Assembly: GCA_963921825.1 (NCBI GenBank)
Contig: OY997588.1
Coordinates: forward strand, 138,167,203-138,231,202
Length of the DNA: 64,000 bases
DNA from: Erodium maritimum
Taxonomy: Eukaryota > Streptophyta > Magnoliopsida > Geraniales > Geraniaceae
Reading direction: 5' to 3'
Shown: positions 23,059 through 33,904 of the stretch, piece after piece
How positions within the stretch are numbered: position 1 is the stretch's first letter
How the letters are laid out: each line of letters begins with the position of its first letter
Translations under genes and position numbers: made by a program
The notes under the pieces: generated by a model
Database searches by the model: none
Seen by the model: only the letters and a program-made list of their open reading frames with translations
Told to the model about the DNA's origin: nothing

Positions 23059-25740
23059 TCTGCTCCTACGACACTACTAAGTGTCACATGCAATTCCAAT
23101 GTTCGATACGTTCCCAAATCATATGACACTACCCGGTGTCGCCTACCTTTCTAATATTCGATAAACCTACTTAACCCACGACACCCCAGTGTCACATGCA
23201 TTTCTACTGTTAACTTTCCCTAGTCAGGGCCGAGATCCGGCTACTTTTCCCTACCTCGTATGCTTTCTCCAAAAGCGCACAATTAAGCTCCAGCGTGATC
23301 TCGGTCACTCGCCTAGCTTTCCCTTTCCTCGGTCTGCAGCACGATCTAACAAGAACACAATTTTAAACTCTTTTAAGCTTGCAGGCATAAACTGAATTTA
23401 ATAAACCCGACGCCCAAAAGTAACCCCGACAATGTCGATCACTCCCAAACTCCCCAATTACTCGACATTGTCGATATTGGACCCGGAAAAGCCTGATTCG
23501 CTCGACATGGCGAATCTTCCCGGGTTTTGGAAACGCCCTTCCGGGGCTCCGAAAATTCCCGTTTTCGTTTCTACGGTCTTAGAATAATTCAAGGGTTCCT
23601 AGGCCCTCGACGGAATCGAATTACGACTTCCGAGTCATTTAATTTGCGTTTCAAGTTTCTAAAACCCGTTAATTACAACTTTTCCAATTTAATTCCAAAT
23701 TTCGATCCGGTTGTGGATAAATGATCCGGGGAATGTTCTAAACCAACCAACACAAAAACCCGATCACCCGAGCATGTGGGCCCCACCGGCCAAGCTTGGC
23801 CGTGGGTGGCTAGGGCTCTTTGGGGCCCGGCCCACCATGGTGGTGGCTGGCCCTAGCTCCGGCCAACCGCCCCACATGGTGGCCGGCCACCCCTCTATGG
23901 TGGCCGGAGCTCCTCCCGAGCTCCCGGTCACCGGAAAACGTCCCCCTTCACCCCAAAATGTCTCCAAAACGTCTCCAACGATTCCCCAACCTCAATACAA
24001 CCCTAAACTAATAGTTTTACTCAAACCCTAACTTTCAAAATTAAACAAATCGAAGATCGGTTTGGTGATTACCGTAGAGGAAGACGAGGGGAGTTCGATT
24101 CTTGCAACGTTGAGACGATCCAAAGGTTGAGCTCGTGAATAGTGGCCAAAACCTCCCAAGCTTCCTCTTCCTTCTCTCCCTTTCTTCTCTCTTCTTTCTC
24201 TTTCTAAAACACAGCCTTTTCTATTTTCCCCCCATTTTCCACCTTATGGCCGAACCCCCCTCTCTCAATGTCTTCTTGTTTTACCCCATAAACCTAACAC
24301 CACCACTTGTTTGACAAGTGGCAAGATGGGTCCCACACCTTTTTGGGAAAATATCTACCAGATATTTTTCATTCAGATTCGCGAAATTCGGACGTTTCGG
24401 GCCCCGAACAGGCACTTTTTCCAAGAAATTACGAAACTTGATGGGCTACAAGGAAACGGCTCAACTAAGACCGCTGCGACGACGACTAAGCTTTTTGGAT
24501 CCAAAACGGTCCTCGAATGGATCAAAACGTCGCTCGGTTGACTTTTCCAGCGAAAAGTCAACATTTCCCAAATTGATCAGAAAGTTGCCCTGAGTCCCCT
24601 GGAACTCACTTTGGTCAATATCGGGTCAACTTAAGTCCGGTATGACCCTCGGGGTCAAATTTAGGTTCAATCAAGTGTCTGCTGAATTTTTTTAAATTTT
24701 CCTGTTTTTCGCAGATTTGACTAGCGTTGACCGGGAGTGGTTATTACACCAGGGTTGGGGCCTCAAGCTCCCGCTCCCAACCCAATGCATCACCATCTCC
24801 ACCAGACCCTCCAAAGGACTACGGCGGTGCCCCAACGGGGCGTCTGACGCGTGGGCGAGGCCCTCATGCCGCATTGAAGCGCAATAGTCCTCGCTGATAC
24901 GCCGGGAGATGACTCTGAGGATACCGGGTCGAAGCCTATGTCCGGGCTCTCCTCCGAGCCGTGGTTCCCATAGTAGTCGGTGCCTCCATCCTTGAGGTCA
25001 AAGGTAGAGAGCCCTATAGGTAGTATCGGGGCCTGCCCAGCTAAAAGGTATCCAAACCCTCCTCCGCCTCCGTGTCTAGACCAACTGGACGAACATGGAT
25101 TAGGCTTCACCGTACTCCTTCTCACCCCATAGCGATCGCAAATCAGACGCTCGAGTCGGGTTTTCATCATTGTGACCGAGGAGAACACCGAGGTTTCCGT
25201 CACATCCCTGATCGTCCCCGCCTCCATGAAACGAGGGGGAATATATTGCGTAGGCGCACCTCCATGCCGTGTCCTAGTCAACCCAGCCACCAAAGCATGG
25301 TCATGGTGGGTCCAGGGAGTTGGGTTAGGGTTCGGTCGAAGCCGCGTCGCCTCGTGGCGTGAGTCGGATGGCATCCCAGCCCCCCGTGTAGCCCGACCTA
25401 GGGCATCAAGCGGCGGAGAAGGGGATGGATCAGGAAACTCAGCCGACATCGGCTGGGAAGAGAATTGGGGTCCCAAAACGATCGGGCTAGACGCCGACAA
25501 GACAGTGGGAGGGATGGCGAGGGAAGAAGAAGGTGAATGGATATGGATGAGGATCTAATCCCATCGATATATACCCCCCGCACCAGGCGTGGTCTGCGAG
25601 GGTTGCGACCCGATGGAATAGAGGAACACGGGGACTACCAGTCCGACAGCGGCTGCAGGCGGCGCGAGGACGGCAGTGGCAGAGAGGAACTCCATAGCGG
25701 CTAGGGACTAGGGCTAGGGTTAGTATCTCAAGACGAGAGG

Positions 25741-26209
25741 GAGAATTTTTATTCTATTATTGTTTTATTATTGCCATGCATCTTAATTTTATGTTTTTTT
25801 AATATCAGAATTATTATATATATATTTTTTTTAACTTTGGACTGTAAAATCGTCTTTTATAAAAACTTCAAGATTAAGGATCTGATTTTTTTGTACTTTA
25901 ATAAATATTATTCTTTTTAAATTTCATAATTACCAAAATATACGTTTTTATAAAATTTGATATTATTTTTATACTTCAAATAAAATATATTTTTAGATAT
26001 TATTTCAAATTTTAGAAGTATATTTTTATCAAAATAAATAAATATTTTAAAATCTTATTTTTATTAATAAAATAAAATTATATTTTAGTTATAAAATAAA
26101 AATCATGTTTTATTATATACGTGTGAATTGTTTAAGAAAAATCACCATCTAAAAAATAATAATAAAATAAATTAATAATAAAAATAATAATAATATAGTT
26201 ATACTTTAA
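25741..26209. other. AT-rich intergenic, nothing identified
   Basis: Very AT-rich with many ATAATAAT runs. No open frame, no clear transposon end except the target duplication of the MITE at its right edge. Confidence 0.5.
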
Positions 26210-26620
26210 GGGTAAATTACAAATACCTACCCCAAACTTGTAGTATTTAACTGATACTTACCCGAAAGTTTTTTTTAACTGATACCTACTGAGATGTTTA
26301 GTTATATAACAAATAGCCCAAGTCGTTAGGTAAAATGACAAAAATACCCTCAACTACACTTCAATAATTATTTTAAAATCATTTTTGTTATATATACATA
26401 TTTACTTATTAAATCACTTCGGTTTTTTTTAGAAAAAGCACTTCAATTTTATTTTTAAAATATTATTTAAAAAATCACTGAGGGCATTTTGGTCATTTTA
26501 GCTGGCGGCTTGGGCTATTTGTTATATAACTAAACATTTGAGTAGGTATCAGTTAAAAAAACTTTAAGGTAGGTATCAGTTAAACGCTACAAGTTTGTGG
26601 TAGATATTTGTAGTTTACCC
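26210..26620. mobile_element. Mutator-like MITE, copy A (9-bp TSD ATACTTTAA)
   Basis: This 411-bp element starts GGGTAAATTACAAATACCTA; its right end is the inverted counterpart (complement GGGTAAACTACAAATATCTA), and the arms stay paired for at least 50 bp. ATACTTTAA stands directly on both sides (26201-26209 and 26621-26629). Long TIRs with a 9-bp duplication point to the Mutator superfamily. The core has a second inverted pair around ACTGATACCTAC. It is non-coding. A second copy is at 33905-34331. It lies about 1.3 kb upstream of the ALOG gene. Confidence 0.9.
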
Positions 26621-26639
26621 ATACTTTAACATTACACCA

Positions 26640-27231
26640 TTGTAAACAAAAAACTAATTCAAGAGTGGGAGCAAGCGAGGGAGAAGATAGGAGAGCTGAA
26701 CCGGACCCAAAGACAGGGAGTCAGAAAGTGGACGAAGTCGGACTTGGGTATGGTAAAAATTGATACAGATGGAGCGATGTTGGACAATGACAACATGGGT
26801 AGAGGTATGATTTGTCGGAAAGAAACAGGTTGGGCCATCCGTGCAAGATCAATAGTTATTTCGGGGAACAAAATCTTGAGTTGATTGAGGTTATTACCAT
26901 TAATGAATCGTTATCATAAGGATTTATGAGGAGGGATGGAAGGCGAAAGTGGTTGAATCTGATTGTCCCAGTGTCATTCAAGCCATTAATGGATAAGAAG
27001 GTATGGCATCACTTTTGGGCGGCAGGTAATGGAGTGCCGAGCAAAGCTAAAAGCTTTACCTAAGCAAAGATTTTTTCATATTCGTAGAGAAGTCAGGCTC
27101 ATGTTATAGTTCATAATGTTTAGGATTAGTGTATTGTTGACTGACAAATATCGAAGATCCCTTCAACATTCTGTGCGTTTTGTCAAATGATATGCTGACT
27201 TAATACAATTCAATCTTTTCAACAAAAAAAA
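26640..27231 (+). mobile_element. 5'-truncated LINE (RNase H domain and tail)
   Basis: The plus strand encodes QEWEQAREKIGELNRTQRQG and then an RNase H start, MVKIDTDGAMLDNDNMGRGM, where the first Asp of the active site is intact (about 26765). Stops and frame changes break the rest (stop at about 26881). It ends in CAATCTTTTCAACAAAAAAAA (A-run at 27223-27230). RNase H-bearing LINEs differ from the RNase H-less LINE at 54-61 kb, so at least two LINE lineages are present. AAAAAACTAA occurs near both ends and may be a short target duplication. Confidence 0.7.
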
Positions 27232-27759
27232 CTAAGCATCACTTAAAACCTATGTTCTCTTTTTAGGTAGCAAATGTTTTTCTCTCATTAAACACAATTT
27301 AATAGTGCTAGGGTGATACTAGTTTGTGGATACTCTAAGGTTCCAAACTAAACTATTATTTATGTGAGCGATGAATATTTAGCCACCCATACGTAGGTGC
27401 ATAATGATTCTAATATCCTATATTTCTATGTGTATCATTGCTCCTACCCCTTCCCTAATCAATGGTCATGATTGTATGATGCTTATAAGATCATTTTCTT
27501 TTAAAAGCTAGCTAGCTCAGCTGCTCAAGCAATGTGTGAATGAATCCAATTCTGTAATACGCTGTTTCATGTAGAAACAGATACCATGATATGTGTCACA
27601 GTGTGAATATTTAAAAATAATAATTGTTGTGAAATGATTGTAGTGATGATGGTATCCAACAGTAATCATGAATTTTTTTATTAAAAGTAATAAATATTGA
27701 TATAATTAGTGGGAAATAAATATAGTGGGGTTTGAGAAGATTGAAAATAAACAATAGAA
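27232..27759. other. Upstream region of the ALOG gene
   Basis: AT-rich with no gene. It separates a LINE stub from the TATA box at 27760, so the gene's own proximal promoter is about 530 bp before the nearest transposon. No repeat is seen in it. Confidence 0.5.
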
Positions 27760-27767
27760 TATATAAA
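27760..27767 (+). promoter_or_regulatory. TATA box of the ALOG gene
   Basis: TATATAAA, a consensus plant TATA box, 197 bases before the ATG. Transcription would be expected to start near 27790-27800, giving a leader of about 160 bases with a CT-rich stretch (27860-27910). Confidence 0.6.
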
Positions 27768-27822
27768 GAATTGGGAGAGATGTGAAGAAAAAGAGGAACA
27801 AAAGCACCTCCATAGGGGACCC

Positions 27823-27924
27823 ATGAAACGTCTCCTCATTAGACCTTCAAAGATGAGATATTCATCTTTCTCCACTCTGCAACTGATCTCTTTTCTTTCT
27901 CAAACCTTCTATCTTGATTCTTGA
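27823..27924 (+). CDS. Upstream ORF (33 codons) in the ALOG leader
   Basis: ATG at 27823 opens a 33-codon frame that ends at TGA 27922-27924, 32 bases before the main ATG. If transcription starts just downstream of the TATA box, ribosomes meet this ATG first. A uORF of this size usually lowers translation of the main frame. The peptide begins MKRLLIRPSKMRYSS and has no known domain. Whether it is translated is inference. Confidence 0.35.
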   Translation: MKRLLIRPSKMRYSSFSTLQLISFLSQTFYLDS

Positions 27925-27956
27925 AGAAGAAGAAGAATTACCATCCTTGGTGATCC

Positions 27957-28466
27957 ATGTCGAGTGATCAGGGTGAAAAAGGTGGGTCGTCCGGCGGCGG
28001 CGTGTCTCAGCAGCTGAGCCGGTACGAGTCGCAGAAACGGCGGGACTGGAACACGTTCGGACAGTACTTGAAGAACCAGAGGCCGGCGGTGTTGCTGGCG
28101 GAGTGCAACTCCCAGCACGTGCTGGACTTCCTGCGGTACCTGGACCAGTTCGGGAAGACTAAGGTTCACGTGCACGGCTGCGTGTTTTTCGGGCAGCCCG
28201 ATCCCCCGGCTCCCTGCACGTGTCCTCTTCGACAAGCGTGGGGGAGCTTGGATGCACTCGTGGGCCGTCTCAGGGCGGCCTTCGAGGAGCACGGCGGCTC
28301 GCCGGAGACCAATCCCTTCGGAAACGGGGCTATCCGCCTCTTCTTAAGGGAAGTCAGGGACTATCAAGCTAAAGCAAGAGGGATTGCTTACAAGAAAAAG
28401 AAGAAGAGGAAGCAAACTAATAATAACCCCGCCGACCAGGTGGACGCCAAGAAGCAGTCCACTTGA
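27957..28466 (+). CDS. ALOG-domain protein (LSH family transcriptional regulator)
   Basis: 169 residues, intronless, with an intact frame. The ALOG domain spans about residues 21-152: [20 protein letters not shown] at the start, [20 protein letters not shown] in the middle, a zinc-ribbon-like insert with H71/H73, C75, C87 and C89, then [19 protein letters not shown] and [15 protein letters not shown] lysine-rich nuclear signal (KKKKKRK) occupies 146-152. ALOG proteins (Arabidopsis LSH, rice G1/TAWAWA1) are nuclear, bind DNA and pattern shoot, floral and organ boundaries; the domain is proposed to derive from a DIRS-type retrotransposon tyrosine recombinase. VHGCVFFGQ and the basic tail look closest to the LSH7/8/10 types, but the subgroup is uncertain. 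The coding region is GC-rich against an AT-rich background. The ATG is the first in frame; a uORF precedes it. This is the only clearly functional gene in the window. Confidence 0.96.
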   Translation: MSSDQGEKGGSSGGGVSQQLSRYESQKRRDWNTFGQYLKNQRPAVLLAECNSQHVLDFLRYLDQFGKTKVHVHGCVFFGQPDPPAPCTCPLRQAWGSLDALVGRLRAAFEEHGGSPETNPFGNGAIRLFLREVRDYQAKARGIAYKKKKKRKQTNNNPADQVDAKKQST

Positions 28467-28650
28467 ATTGATGCCCTCATTCAAAACAAAGGGTAATTTT
28501 ATTTTATCATTCCCTTATATATATGGATATATTAGTTTTTTTTTTGTTAATTAAGAATTTTTCTGTTTGCAGTTGAAATTTTAAATTGTATACAACAAAA
28601 ATAGTACTCACATTCAATTTTAAAAACTCATATTTGAAACCTGGTCTTAT

Positions 28651-28813
28651 GTTATATAGGAAAATCTTATTTTAACCTAATCCAACCTAACACCTAACCC
28701 CTATACTTACTACCAAACAAATATATTGATAGGATTCGAACCTATAACTTCAAAAAAGAAGATACGAAGATGAAGAGGTATTCAATATTCACCATCATGC
28801 TATTTATGTAAAG
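28651..28813 (-). mobile_element. Probable tRNA-derived SINE (TSD CCTGGTCTTAT)
   Basis: On the minus strand a perfect pol III B box, GGTTCGAATCC (about 28731-28741), lies some 50 bases after an A-box-like TAGCATGATGG. The unit is bounded by CCTGGTCTTAT at 28640-28650 and 28814-28824, an 11-bp direct repeat fitting a target duplication. Its 3' end is not a clean A-tail (TTAAAATAAGATTTTCC), which weakens the call. It sits 185 bp after the ALOG stop codon, possibly inside its 3' UTR and antisense to it. Confidence 0.55.
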
Positions 28814-28824
28814 CCTGGTCTTAT

Positions 28825-30117
28825 ATATATTTTTATTTAAAAATATATAATGTTACACTATTACTTATAGTAGATGGGAAGAAGAAAGATGGAATGACCT
28901 ATATATAATAGAACAACGGATCCAAAAAGAGAACCAGTATCTTTTATGTCTTTTAGTATGTCATTGTGAAACCCTAAAGAAGAAGTAAAGAAGCTTTGCT
29001 ATTTGAACACCCAAACCCTAAATTTGCTTAATCTACCTTTTCATTTGTATAATTTGAGACCATATAGGATCCAATCATACACATAGGTCACTACCTTACC
29101 CTACAACTATTGTCCTACCTAATATTATGTCTCATTATTACCTTTCATCTCTCATACCCTTCGAGAAGACATAATTAAAACAGTTTTTTATTTCTTATTA
29201 TATATAAAAATTATACCTCGTTTTTTAAAATTTTAGGTTGAGGTTTAATGACAGAAATATTCCTCATAAGATAAAAATTTATAAAAACTAAGCACAAGTT
29301 TTTCTCAATTTAAACTTATATTATTTTCAAAACAATTATATTTTTTATATGAGGCATTTCCGTTAGAAAGCTCAAAATATGCTAAACTAAAACAAAACGA
29401 AATTCATCAAAAATAAGCTAATATGATTTAAAATACAAATTAATAAGTATAGTGTAATTTCTTTTAGGATATAGAAGCATATCCGTAGGTTCTTAGTTTT
29501 GGGGGTACTTAGGGTGATCCTACTTTAGATGATCATATAATTTTTCATGATTTGATACATGTTGTCTCTGTTAAGATGACACAATTTTCTTTTGTTTAAT
29601 AATGTATTTGTCTGTTCTTTAAAATAAAACTTAACATAAGAGACTTATCAACAACTACATATTAGAAATGACAAAGCATTTGATATAACAGTAATAATCA
29701 GAAATGAAAAAACATTTACATAACGAATATTATTCCATTTATTATAATTCTTGATTATGGTCACAATTTACGTTCTTAAGAATATTTTAGCACATAATCT
29801 TAAATTTCGTGTATATCCCTCCACAACAGTAAAATACGGTGAGAGTAGAAATTAGGAACTGATTTTAATAACTGAAAATAATCCATAATTTTAGGGGTCA
29901 TTAAAAATAAATATAAAATCATTTTTAAAAAATACGTAAATACCATTAGGGCAAGATTTAATTTGAACCATTGCGAACCAAATATAATTAATGCGGACGT
30001 TTTTTATTGTCACTCTGGAAGCTATTATTTGTGCTTGTTTTCCTCTAATTTTTGGGAGAAATGTGCCCCCTCATCAATTTAAATTCCAATACATATGAGT
30101 ATATCAGGAATAAATTC
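28825..30117. other. AT-rich intergenic, nothing identified
   Basis: No open frame of note and no repeat with defined ends. Scattered AT-rich runs only. Confidence 0.5.
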
Positions 30118-32300
30118 TTAATCATGAATAACAGACATAAGACATAATGGTAACATAGTTTTTTTCATACTATAACCGTCTCTGACGGTATTGAATGGGA
30201 TGCCACAGAGACTACGTAAAATTATATCTACAAAAAGTTGACTACAGATGCTCGAGGTCTTGCCTAAACGCTGCATGCATAGTATATGATCGAACCTGCT
30301 ATCATCCACTTCTTCGGGAGGCAGCCGCTCAGTCCCTAGAGCATTAGATTCGTTTTATTCCTTCATGCGGGAATGCTTTCCCGCCCGCTCTTGGTTTTCT
30401 TGGGATTCACCAGTAGAACTCGTTTCACTCCCCCAACTCCTGCCCTTGTATCAGACCCAGACATAGTTTCAGGTCCACTTCTATCTCTGTGCACAGGCAG
30501 GGTCGGGTTGTCAGGCTTCCGGCCGACCGCCAGATTTTTCCAGCCCGGATCCACCGAGCGGGTCTGAGTGGCGCCCCGAGGACTCGCACTATTAGGTGTA
30601 ATAGTCGGGGATACAATCGGACCGTTGCCTTGAGACAATAGTCCCTTAGGTGCAGTAGTCGCGGAAACCGGTTTCCAATCCATCGCGTATACCTTGTTGT
30701 CCCGATCCATTGATACTCCAGCATGGAAGAATCGAACCGCTGGGTTCCCACCACTTTCCGGGGACACTCCTTGAGGCCATGTCTAATCATCCCACAATTA
30801 CAACAAAATTCAGGTAACTTAGAGTATGTGAGAGATACCCGAATATGGTCTGGAAATTTCCAAAAGTGGAGTAGGAGATGGTGACGCAAGGGACGCTCCA
30901 TTAGGTGCCAGAACCGAATTCGAACGGTTCCTCCACAGCATATGCCCCACTTATCACATGGCACCTCGACGCTCAGTCCCAACACCGAGCCGATCGTCAC
31001 CTCTGTTGTCTTGGTTCGCACCAAGGGAGGAAGACCTTGAGCATGGGCCTAGAGTTGGAGCCGATCCAAGGCCGGAGTATTCATACCCATCGGGTCCAAG
31101 TCCCCGAGGAGGAGAGGACGTCCATCAAAGCACCAAGGTTCGTTTCTATGGACCCACGTGCGTGCTTCTTCCGACTCGAAGTAGAAACCGAATACCCCTA
31201 GTCCGACGTCCTTGATGACCAGGCCCTCAGCGGCTTACCCTCATGCCCTGGTGATAACTCGGAGCAACACTTCCTTCCGAGGTGGTTTGGACGCCCACAA
31301 TTTTCCCATCATAGAAAATTGTTGGCGAGTCAACAATGAAGGGCTCAACGATGCACTCGGCATCACGACCTCCACCTCCACTTTATCTTCCAACGAGCAG
31401 GCCGAGAGGCTGTCCTCAAGATTGTTGAGGTTAATCTCCAGTGGTGGCCCCGCTGGTGGAGGCTCCGAGGTGGAACCAGTGTCTCTAGACTTGAAGACCC
31501 GTCGACGCCGAACAACTTCTAGAGGCAGATCCAGAGCAGCAGGGACAATGGGTATATGGTCGAAGTTTGGGGTAAGCCTTCCCCCACAGAGTTCCCGCAG
31601 CACCTTCCGTCTCGGTTCTTCCATCGGAGCCTTCCCTCGGGTAGGATCTCGATAGCGTGGAGAGGATGAAACCTGAACCGAATCCGTGTTCATTGAGGTC
31701 GCCGCAGCCGGAACAGCTACAACCAGGGAGAAAAACCAGTTGGAACCTTAGGGGCCGGAGCCCTATCCGAGTCTGCCCCCCTAACCGCCACAATCATCGG
31801 ATCAATTGCAGGCTGGAGGAGCGGCGCTCTAGGCTTGCTTGCAGAAGACGCACGAGCAAATTCAGATGGAACCTTAGAGACCAGAGCCCTGTCCGATTCT
31901 ACCCATGGTGGAGAGGAGTGAACCTTAGCTGATGCAACCACCAGATCAGTTGAAGGGTGGAGAAGCGAAACCCTAGACTTTCTTGTAGAAGACGCAAGCC
32001 CTAGGGTTTTATTTGGCCGACCCTGACGGGGTTTGATCACCGGGGTTGCTTGACCAAGGTAGAAGGACCCCTCCACCGTGGCCGGAGAAGATGGCAGAGG
32101 GAGAGCAGAAGACGCCTTGATCGGTTGGAGCGACTTTCGACTTCTCCTTATCATGCGCGGGGGGGTGGCACCACGTCCGAGGAGGGACGAGGCGGTCGGG
32201 GACTGCACCTGGACGAGTGGCGACGGAACAAGTTCATTAGAGGTAGATCTGTCGAGGACGACAATAGCTAAAACAGAGAAGACCATAGGTTAGGGTTTCT
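30118..32300 (-). mobile_element. LINE relic with ORF1 (DUF4283 type)
   Basis: On the minus strand this runs from a leader with the exact telo-box word AAACCCTAA (32289-32297) through the best-preserved ORF1 of this type in the window, to a region (30118-30309) whose DDSRFDHILCMQRLGKT aligns with DDNMFGRTLQGMQQLGNT of the copy at 1-3163. No RT is seen and no A-tail is evident, so the 3' edge is approximate. Confidence 0.65.
30363..32286 (-). pseudogene. LINE ORF1 (DUF4283-like + intact CCHC knuckle), frameshifted
   Basis: The start is taken at 32286 (MVFSVLAIVVLDRSTSNELV), open to 31717. The next open block (31241-31693) carries the GKAPMEEPRRKVLRELCGG and PPRKEVLLRVITRA landmarks. After a stop, DUF4283-type sequence continues (GLVIKDVGLGVFGFYF, WCFDGRPLLLGDLDPMG), followed in the block 30425-31024 by VRTKTTEVTIGSVLG and the zinc knuckle CCNCGMIRHGLKEC (about 30764-30805), with all four zinc ligands present. 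The C-terminus is Pro/Gly/Arg-rich. At least three frame breaks make it non-functional. The family is taken to be an RNA-binding coat of LINE particles; by landmarks it is the best-preserved reference for the copies at 0, 8 and 35 kb. Confidence 0.75.
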
Positions 32301-32530
32301 CGGACAGAAGATCTGGAGACGAAAGAAAGTTTATTTGGTTGTTGAATGGAACATAAATGCTACACCCTCGTCATTCAGATATATATATAACTTTGCCACT
32401 GTGTTTATGTTGTAATGTATACATACGTGAATTATTGCATGACAAAATGATTGCAATGATGTGTACTTTCATTTTAATACTTTGCATAGTACTTGTCCTT
32501 ACAAATAGTGATGTTAACGTTCCTCAATAG

Positions 32531-33495
32531 TAGGGGTGGGCAAAAAAGTCCGTACCGGTGGATTCCGACCAATCCGACCACCATCGGGACCGGAAAAAAT
32601 CGGAACCGGAGGTTTCTGGTGATATTGCGGTGTCAAAATCCCTGGACCGGTGAAAGTATGGTCAGTTTCCGATCTGTGATGTTCTGAACCGGTGGTAAAA
32701 AAAAACGACCGGACTATACTATAATTAATTTGTTCAACACACGTCATTTTATTGGGCCAATTACAATATTAAATTTTAGGCCCAACTTTCACATGAGGGC
32801 CTACTTTTATTCACAACCCGAACTCACTTTATTAAGCAACCCTAATTTAAGTGGTCCCTATATAAACTAATATTAACCAAATAAGCACACATCTCCTCCT
32901 TTTGTTTGTCTTCTCGGCTGAAGCTTCATCACACACCGAGCATCATTTTCAACTCTGAAATGGTGAACCTCAAAGGACTTTTTTGTCCCTATAATTTGAA
33001 TCTAACATTTCAATCTCAGGCACATCCTCATTTCTTTTGTTGTTCAATATTATAGTCTATTGAAAGGGACGTTGAGATGGGTGTTAATCTGTGCTCGTTG
33101 ATCTGTCCTCCGATCCGAACTCGTCGTCGATGTCCTCCGTTCCTCGCCTCAGCCGCTTCTTCTTCATCTCTATCTCTCATCTTTCTTCGTTTTCCACCAC
33201 CTCGATGGCCGAATGCCCACCAAATCAATACCGTTCTTGTGTTATTTCTGTGGACTTTGGACTAGTATATGAGGACGAAGTAAGAGTTCAAATAGAGGCT
33301 CAATTGAAAATTATCTATATGGTCGTGGTCGGTCCGGTTAAAACCGGTAACCGACCACCATTAAAGTGGTCGCATTCTAACCCATATCTCCGGTGCCGGC
33401 TCCGGTGGCGGTGTGAACTTTCAGAAAACCGTTGATTCCCGGTCTGGTGGTGGGTTTGGGCATATGGTCGGTTTAACCGACCATGCCCACCCCTA
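32531..33495. mobile_element. Non-autonomous hAT transposon (8-bp TSD CTCAATAG)
   Basis: This 965-bp element has perfect 12-bp terminal inverted repeats, TAGGGGTGGGCA at the left (32531-32542) and its complement at the right (33484-33495). CTCAATAG lies on both sides (32523-32530 and 33496-33503). Short TIRs with 8-bp duplications define the hAT superfamily. GGTCGG/CCGACC and ACCGG words recur near both ends as subterminal repeats. No transposase (no BED finger or hAT dimerisation domain) can be read in any frame. A GC-rich central part (33090-33220) keeps short frames open. Confidence 0.92.
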
Positions 33496-33503
33496 CTCAA
33501 TAG

Positions 33504-33895
33504 TGTCAGAGTCAAGGACACATTCAGATACCAATCTTTTTTATCGGTAAATAAATTTAAATTAAATCTTTTTTAGAGATGAAAAGAATACAAGTCCTTT
33601 TTACAATACAAAATATATGTTTTTATCTGATGCTACACGTTGGATGGAAGTTACAAACAACAAAAATAGAAACTTACAATACAAAATATATGTTTTTAGC
33701 TTTGTTTTCTTCTATATACTTCAGCACAAACTTAACCCTTTGATGTGCATATTTTGGATGAACACTGCCCACTATTAAAGCATAGCCTGAAAAGTTAAAA
33801 ACATGTTTTGCAACATTTTCGTTTCAAAAAATGAACTTACGAAAGTGGAATTATAATATTTGTTGTTTAATTCCATATGTTATCAGAATGTATTA
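33504..33895. other. AT-rich spacer, nothing identified
   Basis: Between the hAT element and the MITE. The phrase TACAATACAAAATATATGTTTTT occurs twice (about 33603 and 33675), a partial direct repeat; otherwise featureless. Confidence 0.4.
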
Positions 33896-33904
33896 TTTAA
33901 TCAT

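Larger units (their letters stand above)
21329..24748 (+). mobile_element. Solo LTR, copy 3 (TSD CCAGG)
   Basis: This 3,420-bp unit starts TGTCACGCCTCAATTTCAG and ends GGGAGTGGTTATTACA, with CCAGG on both sides (21324-21328 and 24749-24753). The 3' portion shares ACGACTAAGCTTTTTGG and the TTGACTTTTC/GAAAAGTCAA pair with copies 1 and 2, so it belongs to the same family, though it is longer and more diverged. It carries three successive tandem arrays (22263-23058) and a block of GGTGGCCGG words (23820-23920). The long open frames inside (such as 22669-23154) come from a 36-bp repeat and are not genes. No internal retrotransposon domain remains. Confidence 0.9.
17730..25740 (-). mobile_element. 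LINE relic carrying two nested solo LTRs
   Basis: With the LTRs at 17868-20741 and 21329-24748 set aside, about 1.7 kb of one older minus-strand element remains: a leader with CTAACCCTAGCCC (about 25715) and ATG at 25695, an open block at 24790-25500 (236 codons, Pro/Ser/Arg-rich, no recognised fold), a block at 20750-21328 whose GHQGLALGGV-like words match other ORF1 copies, and a C-terminus (VFARTDLSWSRSMFLEAFRC) before an A-tail, T-run 17730-17738 on the plus strand. The perfect target duplications prove the pieces were contiguous before the LTRs arrived. RT and endonuclease are absent, so a large internal deletion preceded the insertions. Frameshifts are present. Confidence 0.65.

Noticed and set aside
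22669..23154. 161-codon open frame with a 12-residue repeat
   Set aside because: It is produced by the 36-bp array in solo LTR 3, which keeps frames open on both strands; no domain and no gene context.
24790..25500. 236-codon open frame on the minus strand as a host gene
   Set aside because: It lies between a LINE-like leader and other ORF1 blocks of the same relic, has no fold I recognise, and the frame breaks just before the LTR insertion. Treated as part of the LINE.
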